From: Chania multitudinisentens RB-25
GTDB lineage: Bacteria > Pseudomonadota > Gammaproteobacteria > Enterobacterales > Enterobacteriaceae
Direction: 5' to 3'
Length of the DNA stretch: 64,000 nucleotides
Assembly (NCBI RefSeq): GCF_000520015.2
Contig: NZ_CP007044.2
Coordinates: 3,782,001-3,846,000 of the forward strand
In this document: piece after piece, positions 51,111 through 61,497 of the stretch
Layout: the number at the start of each line of letters is the position of its first letter
Numbering within the stretch: position 1 is the first letter of the stretch
The notes under the pieces: model-generated
The model's database searches: none
Seen by the model: the letters and a program-made list of their open reading frames with translations, nothing else
Told to the model about the DNA's origin: nothing
Position numbers and translations under genes: made by a program

Positions 51111-52208
51111 TTATTGCTGTACCCCATAATCAGCCTGATTCAGACAGTTGACAGTAACCCGCGCCGCTAACCCCGTCAGCAGCTCATAACCTAATGTACC
51201 CGCTGTGGTAGCAACATCATCTACTGGCAAATTGCGCCCCCAAAGCTCCACTTTGGTGCCAATAGTAGCCTGCGGGCATGGTGTCAGATCCACCATCATC
51301 ATATCCATCGAAACCGTACCAACCGTGCCAGTCAGTACCCCACCCACCCACACTGGCGTACCGCTTGGCGCATGGCGTGGGTAACCATCAGCATAGCCAC
51401 AGGCCACCACGCCAATCTGCTGCGGCCCAAGCGCCGTATAACTGCCGCCATAACCCACACGATCACCCTGTTTCAACCGTTGAATACCAATAATTTCACT
51501 GCTCAGCGTCATCACCGGCTGTAAACCCGTCTCTGCGATATCGCTCCAATGGCCGGTTGGTGAGACACCATAAAGAATAATCCCCGGTCTTACCCAACTG
51601 CCATGCGTGCTCGGGTGCCATAACGTCGCGGCAGAGTTGGCCAGGCAACGCGGCAAAGCGACCGCCGCCGCCGCACGTTCAATCGTTGCCATCTGCTGCG
51701 CCACGCCTTCGGCGCTGTCGGCGGTGGCAAAATGGCTCATCAACGTCATCGAACCAATATTGCGCAGCTCTTGTGCTTGCAGCCAAATGTTATGTAAACG
51801 CTCCGGGGCAAAACCCAAGCGGTTCATTCCACTATTCAGCTTCAGGTAAACCTCTAATGGAGCTTGAAGACGCGCTTCGGCAATCGCCCGCAGCTGCCAG
51901 TCACTGTTTACTGCGGTGGTCAGACGATAGCGATCGATCAGCAATAAATCTTCTGGCTGGAAAAAACCCTCCAGTAACAGAATCGGGCCTTGCCAACCAG
52001 ATTCACGTAACAGCACGGCTTCGGCCAGATCGAGTAACGCAAAACCTTCGGTCTGCGCCAGGTTGCGCCACACATTCTTCAAGCCATGACCATAAGCATT
52101 GGCCTTAACAACCGACCAGACCTTCGCAGTAGGTGCAAAACGGCGAACCACCTGCAAATTGTTTTCAAACGCTTCCAGATGCAGCGTTGCAGTAATCGGG
52201 CGTGGCAT
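51111..52208 (-). CDS. dadX: Catabolic alanine racemase DadX
   Basis: A 365-aa fold-III PLP alanine racemase. The PLP lysine is Lys35 in [13 protein letters not shown]; the second catalytic base, Tyr, lies in [11 protein letters not shown]; the segment [17 protein letters not shown] is also typical. It converts L- to D-alanine for oxidation by DadA. Pairing downstream of dadA (48 bp gap) identifies it as DadX rather than the biosynthetic Alr. The product is slightly longer than E. coli DadX owing to its C-terminus. Confidence 0.96.
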   Translation of the reverse strand: MPRPITATLHLEAFENNLQVVRRFAPTAKVWSVVKANAYGHGLKNVWRNLAQTEGFALLDLAEAVLLRESGWQGPILLLEGFFQPEDLLLIDRYRLTTAVNSDWQLRAIAEARLQAPLEVYLKLNSGMNRLGFAPERLHNIWLQAQELRNIGSMTLMSHFATADSAEGVAQQMATIERAAAAVALPRCLANSAATLWHPSTHGSWVRPGIILYGVSPTGHWSDIAETGLQPVMTLSSEIIGIQRLKQGDRVGYGGSYTALGPQQIGVVACGYADGYPRHAPSGTPVWVGGVLTGTVGTVSMDMMMVDLTPCPQATIGTKVELWGRNLPVDDVATTAGTLGYELLTGLAARVTVNCLNQADYGVQQ

Positions 52209-52256
52209 TAACTCTCCTTATGAGACATAAGAAAAAAACCTCAACACGGCAACGCT

Positions 52257-53561
52257 TCAACGCGCTGGATGTACGTCATTCAAAGGGATAGTGGAACTTT
52301 GGCGGAAGCCGGCGCTATAACGCTCCACGGCCAAATCATCAGAAGGGATCGCAGGCGTGGTGCCAGAGATCAAATCGGCAAGCAATTGCCCCGAACCACA
52401 GGCCATGGTCCACCCCAGCGTGCCATGGCCCGTATTGAGGTAGAGGTTTTTCAATGGAGTACGGCCCACGATCGGGGTGCCATCAGGCGTCATTGGGCGC
52501 AAACCGGCCCAGAATGTTGCATCTTCTACCCGCCCACCGTTTGGATACAGATCGCGGACAACCATTTCCAACGTTTCGCGACGTTTCTGCTCCAATTGGG
52601 TATTAAAACCCACAATTTCGGCCATCCCGCCAACGCGAATGCGCTGATCAAACCGGGTAATGGCGATTTTATAGGTTTCATCAAGCACGGTAGAAAACGG
52701 CGCAGCGGCTTCATTGGTGATCGGGATCGTTAGCGAATAGCCTTTCAGCGGATAAACCGGGATGGACACCAGATCACGCAATAATGCTGTGGAATAAGCG
52801 CCGAATGCCACCACGTAGCTGTCTGCCTTAATCACTTCATTACCGCATTGTACGCCAATGATTTTATCCCCTGCCACCAGCAAGCCATCGACACTGCGGT
52901 TAAACAGGAAATTCACCCCGGCCTGTTGAGCCAGTTTGGCCAATTGCTGTGTGAACAATTGACAATCACCCGTTTCATCATTCGGCAACTGCAAACCACC
53001 GGTCAGCTTATGTGCGACTTGCGCCAATGCGGGTTCGACCGTAGCCAGCCGATCTGCCTCCAGCAGTTTATAAGGCACCCCGGCATCTTCCAGCACAGCG
53101 ATATCCTTGGCGGCATTCTCAAACTGCTGCTGAGTACGGAACAACTGTAATGTGCCCCCCTGACGGCCTTCATATTGAATACCGGTTTCCTGCCGTAATG
53201 CCTTGATGCAATCACGGCTATACTCCGCCAAGCGCACCATACGGCCTTTGTTGGTCATATAATGGGCCGTATCGCAATTTTTCAGCATCTGCCACATCCA
53301 GCGGAGCTGGAAGCTGCTGCCGTCAAGACGTATCGCCAATGGTGCATGGCGCTGGAACATCCATTTAATCGCTTTTAGTGGAACGCCCGGCGCAGCCCAT
53401 GGTGCCGCATAGCCCGGCGAAATCTGCCCAGCATTGGCTGCGCTAGTCTCCAGCGCTGGCCCTGCTTGCCGATCAATGACCGTGACCTCATGACCGGCCT
53501 TTGCCAGATACCAAGCGCTAGCAACGCCCACGACTCCACTACCTAAAATGACCACACGCAT
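52257..53561 (-). CDS. dadA: D-amino acid dehydrogenase DadA
   Basis: A 434-aa FAD-dependent dehydrogenase oxidising D-alanine to pyruvate and ammonia at the inner membrane, feeding electrons to quinone. The N-terminal dinucleotide motif is [30 protein letters not shown]; also [32 protein letters not shown] and the C-terminal [19 protein letters not shown]. Start ATG 53561 has GGAG six bases upstream; the preceding in-frame GTG adds one residue. It forms an operon with dadX. Lrp and CRP control is known in E. coli and not verified here. Confidence 0.97.
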   Translation of the reverse strand: MRVVILGSGVVGVASAWYLAKAGHEVTVIDRQAGPALETSAANAGQISPGYAAPWAAPGVPLKAIKWMFQRHAPLAIRLDGSSFQLRWMWQMLKNCDTAHYMTNKGRMVRLAEYSRDCIKALRQETGIQYEGRQGGTLQLFRTQQQFENAAKDIAVLEDAGVPYKLLEADRLATVEPALAQVAHKLTGGLQLPNDETGDCQLFTQQLAKLAQQAGVNFLFNRSVDGLLVAGDKIIGVQCGNEVIKADSYVVAFGAYSTALLRDLVSIPVYPLKGYSLTIPITNEAAAPFSTVLDETYKIAITRFDQRIRVGGMAEIVGFNTQLEQKRRETLEMVVRDLYPNGGRVEDATFWAGLRPMTPDGTPIVGRTPLKNLYLNTGHGTLGWTMACGSGQLLADLISGTTPAIPSDDLAVERYSAGFRQSSTIPLNDVHPAR

Positions 53562-54149
53562 CACTGACTCCAGAGCTCAAAGCATTGGAAAGCATGATCC
53601 TCTAACTACAAGAAATTAAATTAGTGAAAAACACTAATCAATAAAATAGTTATCAATCACAGTAATATTTACATTTCATTTATCATCCAAGCACCAAACT
53701 TTTGCAATAGCCCTGCTTAAATAGCGATAAGATGTTGCAAAAATGGGATAAAAGGAACAAACCGTACCTTATGCGCTGTCATTGATTGCATTGATGGCAA
53801 ACCAAAAACCTTTACCATTAACACTCCATTAACGAAATATAAATACCAAGCCAGATTAATAAAAAGAATATAATTCCAAAAAACAAGCTTTTACTCCCTA
53901 TATCATATCGCTTTCATGTTACAGTAAGGTAGCAGAAAAAACTCGCCCAAAACCTGTGCTCGATAATGCCTGCACTCTGTTCTCTGCAAACAGAGTGGCG
54001 TGATCCTTTTATTATGCAGCAGCAATTGCTGTCAGTGATGGAGACATATTACGCTTTTCATAGATAAGAAGTATGGTAAACCACTTTTTTATCAAGCTAT
54101 GATGACAACCTGAAACCGACACACTGTAAATTAGGGAAAATATATCCAT
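53562..54149. other. Long AT-rich spacer dadA-54150 gene
   Basis: A 588-bp spacer with the divergent promoters of dadA and the exported protein gene. A hairpin CACTCTGTT (53973-53981) / AACAGAGTG (53989-53997) lies in it. Nothing else that looks like a gene was seen. The length fits the extended Lrp-controlled region of dadA in E. coli. Confidence 0.35.
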
Positions 54150-54686
54150 ATGAAAAAAATCGTATTCATTTTCACGCTGATAGCCGCATTTCCTGCATTG
54201 GCTGAAGAAACCGGTGTCGTTAAAGACGGCATTAAAAGCGTCGTATCCGGAGTGATCACCGCCGGAAAAGATGCGCTCAGCGGAGTAAAAGACGGGGTAG
54301 ATGACGGACGTCAGTCCGGCAGCAGCATTGATGGCGCCATCGTGGTGATGGATAAAGATGCCCTAGCAAAATACGTTGCCACATCCGTCACAGCTATCGA
54401 AAAAGTGGCTGACCAAGAGTATAAAATCACGCTCGCCCTGCGTAATAATACGGATAAAATCGTGCGCCTTGCGAATCTTAACGAGCGTAATTCATTATTA
54501 TTGCTGGATAAAGAAGGTTTTATCTCCCCGCCCAAAACGGCTCTGCTACCTGGTGAATCCGACATCACCATCCCAGAAAAAGCCGCGGTAAAGGTTCGCT
54601 ACATCTTTGCGGGCATTGAGGATACTCCAGCCACTCTGCGCCTCTATGGCATGGATATCACCGTACCTGCTGTGGAAAATAAGTAA
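54150..54686 (+). CDS. Uncharacterised exported protein
   Basis: A 178-aa protein with a clear signal peptide (MKKIVFIFTLIAAFPALA, cleavage after Ala18). The mature part starts with a helical, glycine-containing amphipathic stretch (VVKDGIKSVVSGVITAGKDALSGVKDGVDDG, about residues 23-52, an internal KDG/KDA-like repeat), then a beta-rich domain with alternating charged and hydrophobic strands (about 60-175), no cysteines and a conserved-looking NLNERNSLLLLDKEG. I do not recognise the family. Transcribed alone between dadA and ycgB. Periplasmic or outer-membrane-associated location is inferred from the signal peptide. Confidence 0.75.
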   Translation: MKKIVFIFTLIAAFPALAEETGVVKDGIKSVVSGVITAGKDALSGVKDGVDDGRQSGSSIDGAIVVMDKDALAKYVATSVTAIEKVADQEYKITLALRNNTDKIVRLANLNERNSLLLLDKEGFISPPKTALLPGESDITIPEKAAVKVRYIFAGIEDTPATLRLYGMDITVPAVENK

Positions 54687-54702
54687 GAACCCGGCACCGG
54701 AT

Positions 54703-54754
54703 AAATGGCGGCAACGCATAGCGAATTAACTACGGTTGCACGCTGCCGCCATTT
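54703..54754 (+). terminator. Large hairpin after the exported-protein gene
   Basis: AAATGGCGGCA (54703-54713) / TGCCGCCATTT (54744-54754), a perfect 11-bp stem with a 30-nt loop, 16 bp past the stop. Likely a terminator, although it lacks a T-run. Confidence 0.5.
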
Positions 54755-55112
54755 GCACACTCATCCCCCTTCGCACCATGCCCATTTCCTGACGTTCCCC
54801 AGCGGTTTTACACTGGTTCATCAAGGCGCTAGCGAAAGTGCCACCCTCATGCCATAAGTTGCGCCACCTTTCGGCCAGACTATACTCGAATAGAGAGAAA
54901 AGGTGGTGTTACCCAGCGCCTTCTTAGCCATAAATCAGCAGTTGTAGCCGCAAAATATCAGGATGTTCATGGTAGCCATGTGGAGCAATATTGCACGGCA
55001 AGACTTTGTTGATTTTATTTTGCTGATTTAAAAAGGCTTATTTCAACTTGAGCTATGATTGATACAGGGCCAGCCAAAATGAGCAGAGTCCGTTAATAAC
55101 GAGGGTGCGCTG
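54755..55112. other. Spacer before ycgB
   Basis: A 358-bp spacer presumed to contain the ycgB promoter (sigma-S dependent in E. coli). No ORF or clear regulatory motif was recognised. Confidence 0.3.
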
Positions 55113-56648
55113 ATGACTACTTCGACACATAAAAAAGTTAAGGAAGATAAACGTCTGAGCGACGGGCCAGATTGGACGTTTGAGTTGCTGCAAGTTTATC
55201 TGGAGCAAATTGACCGGGTTGCTAAACACTACCGGCTCAACACCTACCCACATCAAATCGAGGTTATTACCTCTGAACAGATGATGGATGCCTACTCCAG
55301 CGTCGGGATGCCAATTAACTATACTCACTGGTCGTTCGGTAAAAAATTCATTGAAACCGAGCAACGCTATAAACAAGGCCAGCAAGGTTTGGCCTATGAA
55401 ATCGTGATCAACTCCAACCCATGCATTGCCTACCTGATGGAAGAAAATACCATCACCATGCAGGCGTTGGTGATGGCGCATGCCTGTTATGGGCACAATT
55501 CCTTTTTCAAAAACAACTATCTCTTCCGCAGTTGGACCGATGCCAGCTCCATCGTGGATTATCTGCTGTTTGCCCGCCACTACATCAGCCAGTGCGAAGA
55601 GCGTTATGGCGTTGAAGAAGTGGAAAAACTGCTGGATTCCTGCCATGCGCTGATGAATTACGGCGTTGATCGTTACAAACGGCCGCAAAAAATCTCGTTG
55701 CTGGAAGAGAAAGCGCGCCAGAAAAGCCGGGAAGAGTACCTGCAAAGCCAGGTTAACTCTTTGTGGAAAACCCTGCCACGCGTAGACCGCGAGGCTCTGC
55801 CAGAACAGGCGCTGCGTTATCCGCGTGAGCCGCAGGAAAACATTCTCTACTTTATGGAGAAAAATGCCCCGCTGCTGGAGCCTTGGCAACGTGAAGTGTT
55901 GCGCATCGTGCGCAAGGTGAGCCAGTACTTCTATCCGCAAAAACAAACGCAGGTGATGAATGAAGGTTGGGCCACCTTCTGGCACTACACCATTCTTAAC
56001 CATCTTTATGATGAGGGGCGTGTGACGGATCGTTTCATGCTGGAATTCCTGCACAGCCATACCAACGTGGTCTATCAACCACCGTACAACAGCCCGTATT
56101 ACAACGGTATTAACCCGTATGCTCTGGGCTTTGCCATGTTCCAGGATATCAAACGGATCTGCCAGGCACCGACTGAAGAAGATCGCTACTGGTTCCCAGA
56201 TATCGCGGGCAAGGATTGGCTGGATACGCTGCATTTTGCCATGCGCGATTTCAAGGATGAAAGCTTTATCAGCCAGTTCCTGTCGCCCAAAGTAATGCGT
56301 GACTTCCGCCTGTTTACCGTGCTGGATGACGATCGCAACAATTACCTGGAAATCTCGGCGATCCACAATGAGGCAGGTTATCGCGCGATACGTCAGGAGC
56401 TGTCGGCCCAGTATAATCTGAGCAATCACGAACCCAATATTCAGATCTGGAATGTTGATCTGCGTGGCGATCGTTCGCTGACGCTGCGCTATATTCCGCA
56501 AGATCGCGCACCGCTGGATAAAAGCCGCCGGGAGGTCATGAAACATCTGCACCGGCTGTGGGGGTTTGACATCATTATGGAACAACAAAACGAAGATGGC
56601 AGCGTAGAGTTATTGGATCGTTGCCCTCCGCGAGCCATGCCGTTATAA
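55113..56648 (+). CDS. ycgB: SpoVR-family protein YcgB
   Basis: A 511-aa protein of the SpoVR family, named for a Bacillus spore-cortex protein. E. coli YcgB is in the sigma-S regulon; its biochemical role is not established. Family blocks: PDWTFELLQVYLEQIDRVAKHYRLNTYPHQIEVI at the N-terminus, MAHACYGHNSFFKNNYLFRSW, NEGWATFWHYTILNHLYDEG, and NPYALGFAMFQDIKRIC. The HACYGH and ATFWHY segments contain histidines that might bind metal (inference). GAGG lies eight bases before the ATG. It is convergent with fadR across a shared terminator. The ycgB-fadR-nhaB-dsbB order follows E. coli. Confidence 0.95.
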   Translation: MTTSTHKKVKEDKRLSDGPDWTFELLQVYLEQIDRVAKHYRLNTYPHQIEVITSEQMMDAYSSVGMPINYTHWSFGKKFIETEQRYKQGQQGLAYEIVINSNPCIAYLMEENTITMQALVMAHACYGHNSFFKNNYLFRSWTDASSIVDYLLFARHYISQCEERYGVEEVEKLLDSCHALMNYGVDRYKRPQKISLLEEKARQKSREEYLQSQVNSLWKTLPRVDREALPEQALRYPREPQENILYFMEKNAPLLEPWQREVLRIVRKVSQYFYPQKQTQVMNEGWATFWHYTILNHLYDEGRVTDRFMLEFLHSHTNVVYQPPYNSPYYNGINPYALGFAMFQDIKRICQAPTEEDRYWFPDIAGKDWLDTLHFAMRDFKDESFISQFLSPKVMRDFRLFTVLDDDRNNYLEISAIHNEAGYRAIRQELSAQYNLSNHEPNIQIWNVDLRGDRSLTLRYIPQDRAPLDKSRREVMKHLHRLWGFDIIMEQQNEDGSVELLDRCPPRAMPL

Positions 56649-56662
56649 ACCAGTAAAATGAC

Positions 56663-56695
56663 AAAAGGGGCACATACCGCATGTGCCCCTTTTTA
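56663..56695. terminator. Bidirectional terminator ycgB/fadR
   Basis: AAAAGGGGCACAT / ATGTGCCCCTTTT, a perfect 13-bp stem with a 5-nt loop and flanking A and T runs, between two convergent genes. Confidence 0.92.
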
Positions 56696-56715
56696 GTGTT
56701 ATATGCAAGGAAAGA

Positions 56716-57435
56716 TTAGCGGCGAACTTCTGTCAGATCGCTTGGCATGGTGCCCTGCATACTGTGCCAGATCGCCCCGCTGTCTTTGCCGTAACGTCGC
56801 ACGCAATCCATCACCTGATCGTACATTTTTTCATGGCATAAAGTAGAAAGCTTGCTGTAGAAATTCAGCGCCAATTTACGCGCTTCCGGGTTAGAGAAGT
56901 AGTAACGCCCAACCCGGGTATACAATCCTTTCAGGCCATTAAGAATCAAGCCATAAATCGGGTTACCTGAGGCAAAAGCCAGCCCGCGGAAAATTTCATA
57001 ATCCAGGTGATTAAATGCATCAGCCTGATCTGCAACCTGGGTGGCTTTCGCCAGCACTTCCTGAGCCTGTTCCGGGTGATTACGCACGGCAGCGCGAATA
57101 AAGATCGACGCAATATTGGTGCGCACGGCCAGCAAATTATCAATCAGCTGTGGCACGCTGTTGTGATCGAGGCGCGCCAAGGTTTCCAGAATATTAAGGC
57201 CTGAAGTTTCCCAATAATTGTTTACTTTGGTGGGTTTGCCATGCTGAATGGTCAACCAGCCATCACGGGCTAATCGCTGTAAAACTTCACGTAATGTCGT
57301 ACGCGTGACACCTATCAGCTCTGAAAGCTCACGCTCCGCGGGCAAAATAGAGCCAGGGGGGAAGCGATTATTCCAAATACTTTCAATAATATATTCTTCC
57401 GCGAAACCGGCAGGACTCTGCGCCTTTATGACCAT
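56716..57435 (-). CDS. fadR: Fatty acid metabolism regulator FadR
   Basis: A 239-aa GntR-family regulator, the E. coli length from ATG 57435. The N-terminal winged helix (about 1-72) includes [35 protein letters not shown]; the C-terminal helical domain binds long-chain acyl-CoA. It represses fad genes and activates fabA and fabB. The frame is open upstream to 57456, but [29 protein letters not shown] start matches the family. It is divergent from nhaB, as in E. coli. Confidence 0.98.
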   Translation of the reverse strand: MVIKAQSPAGFAEEYIIESIWNNRFPPGSILPAERELSELIGVTRTTLREVLQRLARDGWLTIQHGKPTKVNNYWETSGLNILETLARLDHNSVPQLIDNLLAVRTNIASIFIRAAVRNHPEQAQEVLAKATQVADQADAFNHLDYEIFRGLAFASGNPIYGLILNGLKGLYTRVGRYYFSNPEARKLALNFYSKLSTLCHEKMYDQVMDCVRRYGKDSGAIWHSMQGTMPSDLTEVRR

Positions 57436-57681
57436 GTGTTTGACGTTCCGTAGCAACGATAAGCAGTAATAGTAATCCGATGATCATACCAGATCGCCGA
57501 GGCATCACATAGTACGAGCAAAAAACATTAAACGAAAATGTGCATAACCTGGCAAAAAATATACTAAGACAGCGTTCTACGGCAATTTTTCACCGCCCGC
57601 ACCCACCTTAGATTGCATCGCACCCACCACCGTTGTTAGGGTATAACGCGTTAACTCTCCAGCAGACTCCGCGAAAACAGC

Positions 57682-59265
57682 ATGAATATGACAATACACT
57701 CAGCACTGATGAGGAATTTCCTCGGCTCGTCCCCCGACTGGTATAAATTAACCATCATCAGTTTTCTGATTATTAATCCGTTAGTGTTCTTTCTGGTCAG
57801 CCCCTTTATTGCTGGCTGGTTACTGGTCATTGAGTTTATCTTCACGCTGGCAATGGCATTGAAATGTTATCCATTACAACCCGGTGGGTTATTGGCTATA
57901 GAAGCCGTGCTGATTGGGATGACCAGCCCTGCACATGTCAGTGCAGAAATAGCCAACAATCTTGAGGTACTGCTGCTATTAGTGTTTATGGTAGCAGGCA
58001 TCTATTTTATGAAACAGTTACTGCTGTTTGTCTTTACCAAACTGTTGCTCAATATTCGTTCTAAAATGCTCTTGTCGCTAGCGTTTTGCATTTCGGCAGC
58101 GCTACTTTCCGCCTTCCTTGATGCTTTGACGGTCATTGCCGTCGTCATCAGCGTTAGCACCGGTTTTTATTCGATTTACCACAACGTCACGTCCAATAGT
58201 ACAGATAAAATCCCTGATATCAGCGACGACAGTTGTATTGACAACCCTGACCATAAACAGACTCTGGGGCAGTTCCGTGCCTTTTTACGCAGCCTGCTGA
58301 TGCACGCCGGTGTCGGCACTGCTTTGGGCGGTGTTATGACCATGGTGGGCGAACCTCAGAATCTGATCATCGCCAAAAGTGCCGGATGGGGTTTTGGTGA
58401 CTTTTTCCTACGGATGGCCCCCGTTACGCTGCCGGTATTTGTTTGTGGCCTAATCGTCTGCCTGCTGGTTGAACGCTTTGCCGTATTTGGTTACGGTGCG
58501 AAATTGCCGGAATCTGTGCGAGAAGTGTTGAGAGAATTCGACCAGAAAGCCAGCGCCAAACGTAACCGCCAAGAGAAAATAAAGCTGGTCATCCAGGCTT
58601 TGATTGGTGTCTGGCTGGTGATTGCATTGGCTTTCCATCTGGCGGAAGTTGGGTTGATTGGCCTCTCCGTGATCATTCTGGCCACTGCTCTGTGTGGGAT
58701 CACCGATGAGCACGCTATCGGCAAAGCCTTTCAAGAGGCGCTGCCCTTTACGGCTTTGTTAACCGTGTTTTTTACCGTCGTCACCGTGATTGTTGAACAA
58801 CGCCTGTTTGCACCAGTGATTCAGTTTGTGCTGCAAGCCGAACCCTCTGCACAACTTTCCTTGTTCTATCTGTTTAATGGGTTGCTGTCTTCTGTTTCTG
58901 ACAACGTTTTTGTCGGTTCGGTGTATATTAATGAAGCACGTGCGGCATTAGAAAACGGGGCTATTTCACTTGAGCAATTTGAAATGCTGGCGGTAGCTAT
59001 TAATACCGGCACCAATCTGCCTTCGGTTGCCACGCCAAACGGCCAGGCTGCCTTCCTGTTTCTGCTAACCTCAGCACTGGCGCCTTTGGTACGATTGTCT
59101 TATGGCCGTATGGTCTGGATGGCTATGCCTTATACATTAGTCATGACACTGGTTGGCCTGCTTTGCGTGCAGTATATCCTAACTCCGGCTACCGATTTAC
59201 TCACCCAATGGCAGTGGCTGACATCGCCATTACTTGACGTAGTGGCCCCAACCACTGCACATTAA
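57682..59265 (+). CDS. nhaB: Na+/H+ antiporter NhaB
   Basis: A 527-aa inner-membrane antiporter exporting sodium in exchange for protons. About 12 helices, with family blocks [13 protein letters not shown] near the start, [32 protein letters not shown] and [14 protein letters not shown] / [19 protein letters not shown]. It is slightly longer than E. coli NhaB, mainly at the C-terminus and in the loop near residue 180. The E. coli-like N-terminal offset supports ATG 57682. Divergent from fadR across 246 bp; FadR affects nhaB in E. coli, but no clear FadR site was found here. Confidence 0.97.
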   Translation: MNMTIHSALMRNFLGSSPDWYKLTIISFLIINPLVFFLVSPFIAGWLLVIEFIFTLAMALKCYPLQPGGLLAIEAVLIGMTSPAHVSAEIANNLEVLLLLVFMVAGIYFMKQLLLFVFTKLLLNIRSKMLLSLAFCISAALLSAFLDALTVIAVVISVSTGFYSIYHNVTSNSTDKIPDISDDSCIDNPDHKQTLGQFRAFLRSLLMHAGVGTALGGVMTMVGEPQNLIIAKSAGWGFGDFFLRMAPVTLPVFVCGLIVCLLVERFAVFGYGAKLPESVREVLREFDQKASAKRNRQEKIKLVIQALIGVWLVIALAFHLAEVGLIGLSVIILATALCGITDEHAIGKAFQEALPFTALLTVFFTVVTVIVEQRLFAPVIQFVLQAEPSAQLSLFYLFNGLLSSVSDNVFVGSVYINEARAALENGAISLEQFEMLAVAINTGTNLPSVATPNGQAAFLFLLTSALAPLVRLSYGRMVWMAMPYTLVMTLVGLLCVQYILTPATDLLTQWQWLTSPLLDVVAPTTAH

Positions 59266-59386
59266 TCACTATATCCCCTCGCAGGCAGTGATTATTTTTC
59301 ACTGAATAGTGTCCAGATGGCTGGCAGCGAGGGGGAATTGGTTTACACTGCCGGTTCAATTGCTTACTGCATGGAAGAACAAACAT

Positions 59387-59917
59387 ATGTTGCAATTCTT
59401 TAACCGTTGCTCGCAAGGGCGCGGTGCTTGGCTGCTGATGGCCCTGACTGCCTTGGTTCTGGAGTTGGTTGCTCTTTATTTTCAGCATGTAATGCTGTTG
59501 CAACCTTGTGTGATGTGTATCTACGAGCGCCTTGCTCTGTTTGGTATTTTGGGCGCGGGGCTGATTGGTGCTATCGCGCCAAAAACACCGCTGCGTTATG
59601 TCGCGATTCTGCTTTGGATATACAGTGCCTGGACAGGCATGCAGTTGGCATGGAAACACACCATGATCCAGTTGCATCCTTCGCCGTTTAACACCTGTGA
59701 TTTCTTCGTTAATTTCCCATCCTGGTTGCCGCTTGATAAATGGCTTCCCGCAGTATTCCACGCTTCAGGTGACTGTAGCCAACGCCAATGGCAGTTCCTG
59801 TCACTGGAAATGCCGCAATGGCTGGTGGGAATTTTTGCTGCCTATCTGTTGGTGGGTGTATTGGTGTTACTCAGCCAGTTTGTTCGCCAGCGCAGACGCG
59901 ATCTCTTTGGTCGCTAA
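59387..59917 (+). CDS. dsbB: Disulfide bond formation protein DsbB
   Basis: A 176-aa four-helix inner-membrane oxidase, exactly the E. coli length, that reoxidises DsbA and passes electrons to quinone. The two redox pairs are at E. coli positions: Cys41-Cys44 (QPCVMC) and Cys104/Cys130. The frame extends up to 59309, but ATG 59387 ([15 protein letters not shown]) matches the family start. It follows nhaB after about 120 bp and has a strong terminator. Confidence 0.98.
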   Translation: MLQFFNRCSQGRGAWLLMALTALVLELVALYFQHVMLLQPCVMCIYERLALFGILGAGLIGAIAPKTPLRYVAILLWIYSAWTGMQLAWKHTMIQLHPSPFNTCDFFVNFPSWLPLDKWLPAVFHASGDCSQRQWQFLSLEMPQWLVGIFAAYLLVGVLVLLSQFVRQRRRDLFGR

Positions 59918-59930
59918 AACAAATTTACCT

Positions 59931-59957
59931 AAAACGGCACCCTCAGGTGCCGTTTTT
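59931..59957 (+). terminator. Terminator after dsbB
   Basis: AAAACGGCACC / GGTGCCGTTTTT with a CTCA loop, 14 bp past the stop. Strong stem and T-run. Confidence 0.92.
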
Positions 59958-59992
59958 AGTGAATTGCCTGAAATTTCAGAACCTCCCTTACA

Positions 59993-60067
59993 TCACGTAT
60001 GCGTAAAGAAGTAAACGAGCACAATCAGTGCTCCAGCCAAGGCAAACAAACGTGCCATCTTCATCAT
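59993..60067 (-). CDS. Predicted 24-aa membrane peptide
   Basis: Minus strand, ATG 60067 to TGA at 59993-59995. The product is MMKMARLFALAGALIVLVYF followed by FTHT: a basic N-terminus and one hydrophobic helix, typical of small membrane proteins. The upstream GAGA is only a weak ribosome site. It ends about 35 bp from the dsbB terminator, which could serve both. Not recognised; chance occurrence cannot be excluded at this length. Confidence 0.4.
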   Translation of the reverse strand: MMKMARLFALAGALIVLVYFFTHT

Positions 60068-60497
60068 AAAAATCTCATAACTGGGCGGGATACCCCACAA
60101 ATTACCTAACATTTTGTTTAAAAAGAAGCTCAATGTAAGATTTTTTGGTGTTATTTACATAACATAAAGTTGAGGCTGCAATAACCCCGTAGTTTTCCAC
60201 TGATATATGTTTTAAAAAATGAATACATCCTGTTAAGCATCAATATTAATAGCTCACCTTTTATTCACTGAAAATATCTTTGCTTCGAACAGGCAACAAA
60301 ATTGGCAATAAATAAAGCGCCCACGTTGGGTTCTCTATTCGTGCTATTTTTACCTTCGCTGACAACTTATTGAATCTCACCTACCCTATTCTGGCTATAA
60401 AGGGCTTATGATAGACAGAGTATCAAATGCCACATCCCAACCTCCAAGGTACGTAGTACCAAGCTCATTCTACGAAAAAGGCCCGAAGGAACGCTGT
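60068..60497. other. AT-rich spacer before the Kdo hydroxylase gene
   Basis: About 430 bp, AT-rich to about 60400. It includes the in-frame upstream region 60408-60497 that could be coding if the longer start of the next gene is used. No operator was recognised. Confidence 0.3.
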
Positions 60498-61397
60498 ATG
60501 CCAGAGACCAGAACAAACCAGGAAGCTGCTGTTATAACGCTTCCCCATCAAGATTGGAGTGATGTTCCTCTTGCCTCCATTGACGCCGTCGCAGCCCTAG
60601 AGCAAGGCAAAGTATTATTTTTTCCTCATTTGGCCTTCAATCTGAGCGAAGCTGAAAAAAAATTGCTTACCCCAGAGTTGGTCGATCCGAAACGCAAAAA
60701 TATCAGCTACCAGCCAGAACAACAAAAACTGACCGGCGTTGCATTGGCAGACAAGTATGAAATGGTGCAAAAACTATTGGCGCGCCACCACCAAGCCTGC
60801 CAAGCACTGATCATATCTGTATTACCCGAATATCGTCATGCACTGCACATGCCGACCAATAGCCTGCGTCTGCACCCGATTTCTGCCTGGAAAGCCAGTA
60901 CCTCATGGCGCAAAGATGATACTCGTCTTCATGTTGATGCCTTCCCTTCACGCCCTAATTACGGTGAACGTATTCTACGCATCTTCACCAATATCAATCC
61001 CCATGGGGAAAACCGTCTTTGGCGCGTCGGGGAACCCTTCCCTGAGCTGGCGCAACGTTTTTTGCCCCGACTCAAGCCTTATTCACCCTTTATCAGTTGG
61101 TTGCAGGATAAAATCGGCATTACCAAAACCCACCGCAGCCATTACGACCATCTGATGCTGCAAATGCATGATGTAATGAAAGCTGACCTGGAATACCAAA
61201 AAAATGGCCCGCAGCAGGCTGTTGAATTCCCGCCGGGAAGTAGTTGGATTTGTTTTTCCGATCAAACACCGCACGCAGCAATGGCAGGGCAATTTATGCT
61301 GGAACAGACTTTTTTGTTGCCCGTCAACGCGATGAAAACGCCGCAGAATGCACCGCTGAAAGTATTGGAAACGCTGCTTCACAAACCTCTGGTTTAA
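60498..61397 (+). CDS. kdoO: Kdo hydroxylase (KdoO-type Fe(II)/2-oxoglutarate dioxygenase)
   Basis: A 299-aa protein of the Kdo-hydroxylase family, described in Burkholderia and Yersinia, which hydroxylates C3 of the outer Kdo in the LPS inner core to give Ko. The iron facial triad is visible as His145-Val-Asp147 (DTRLHVDAFPSRP) and His259 (SDQTPHAAMAG); ERILRIFTNINPHGENRLWRVGEPF is a strongly family-like block. ATG 60498 has AAGGA a few bases upstream; ATG 60408 would add 30 residues without obvious homology. Single gene, absent from E. coli K-12 as far as I know. It adds a third LPS-modifying function to this window. Confidence 0.82.
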   Translation: MPETRTNQEAAVITLPHQDWSDVPLASIDAVAALEQGKVLFFPHLAFNLSEAEKKLLTPELVDPKRKNISYQPEQQKLTGVALADKYEMVQKLLARHHQACQALIISVLPEYRHALHMPTNSLRLHPISAWKASTSWRKDDTRLHVDAFPSRPNYGERILRIFTNINPHGENRLWRVGEPFPELAQRFLPRLKPYSPFISWLQDKIGITKTHRSHYDHLMLQMHDVMKADLEYQKNGPQQAVEFPPGSSWICFSDQTPHAAMAGQFMLEQTFLLPVNAMKTPQNAPLKVLETLLHKPLV

Positions 61398-61497
61398 TCT
61401 GCGTTATCAATAACTTTTCAGATGTGCTTTATTCCAGTTGGGGGCGACGTATATTACGCCCCCCGATGGCCATCAACAACACTCAAAATAATTGTAG

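Noticed and set aside
55053..56588. A 511-codon open frame antisense to ycgB, as long as ycgB itself
   Set aside because: It lies almost wholly opposite a well-conserved SpoVR-family gene, has no ribosome site or family motif, and its length follows from the codon bias of the sense frame.
57436..57681. FadR operator between fadR and nhaB
   Set aside because: Only isolated fragments (ATACCAGATCG) of the AACTGGTC-N-GACCAGTT pattern are present.
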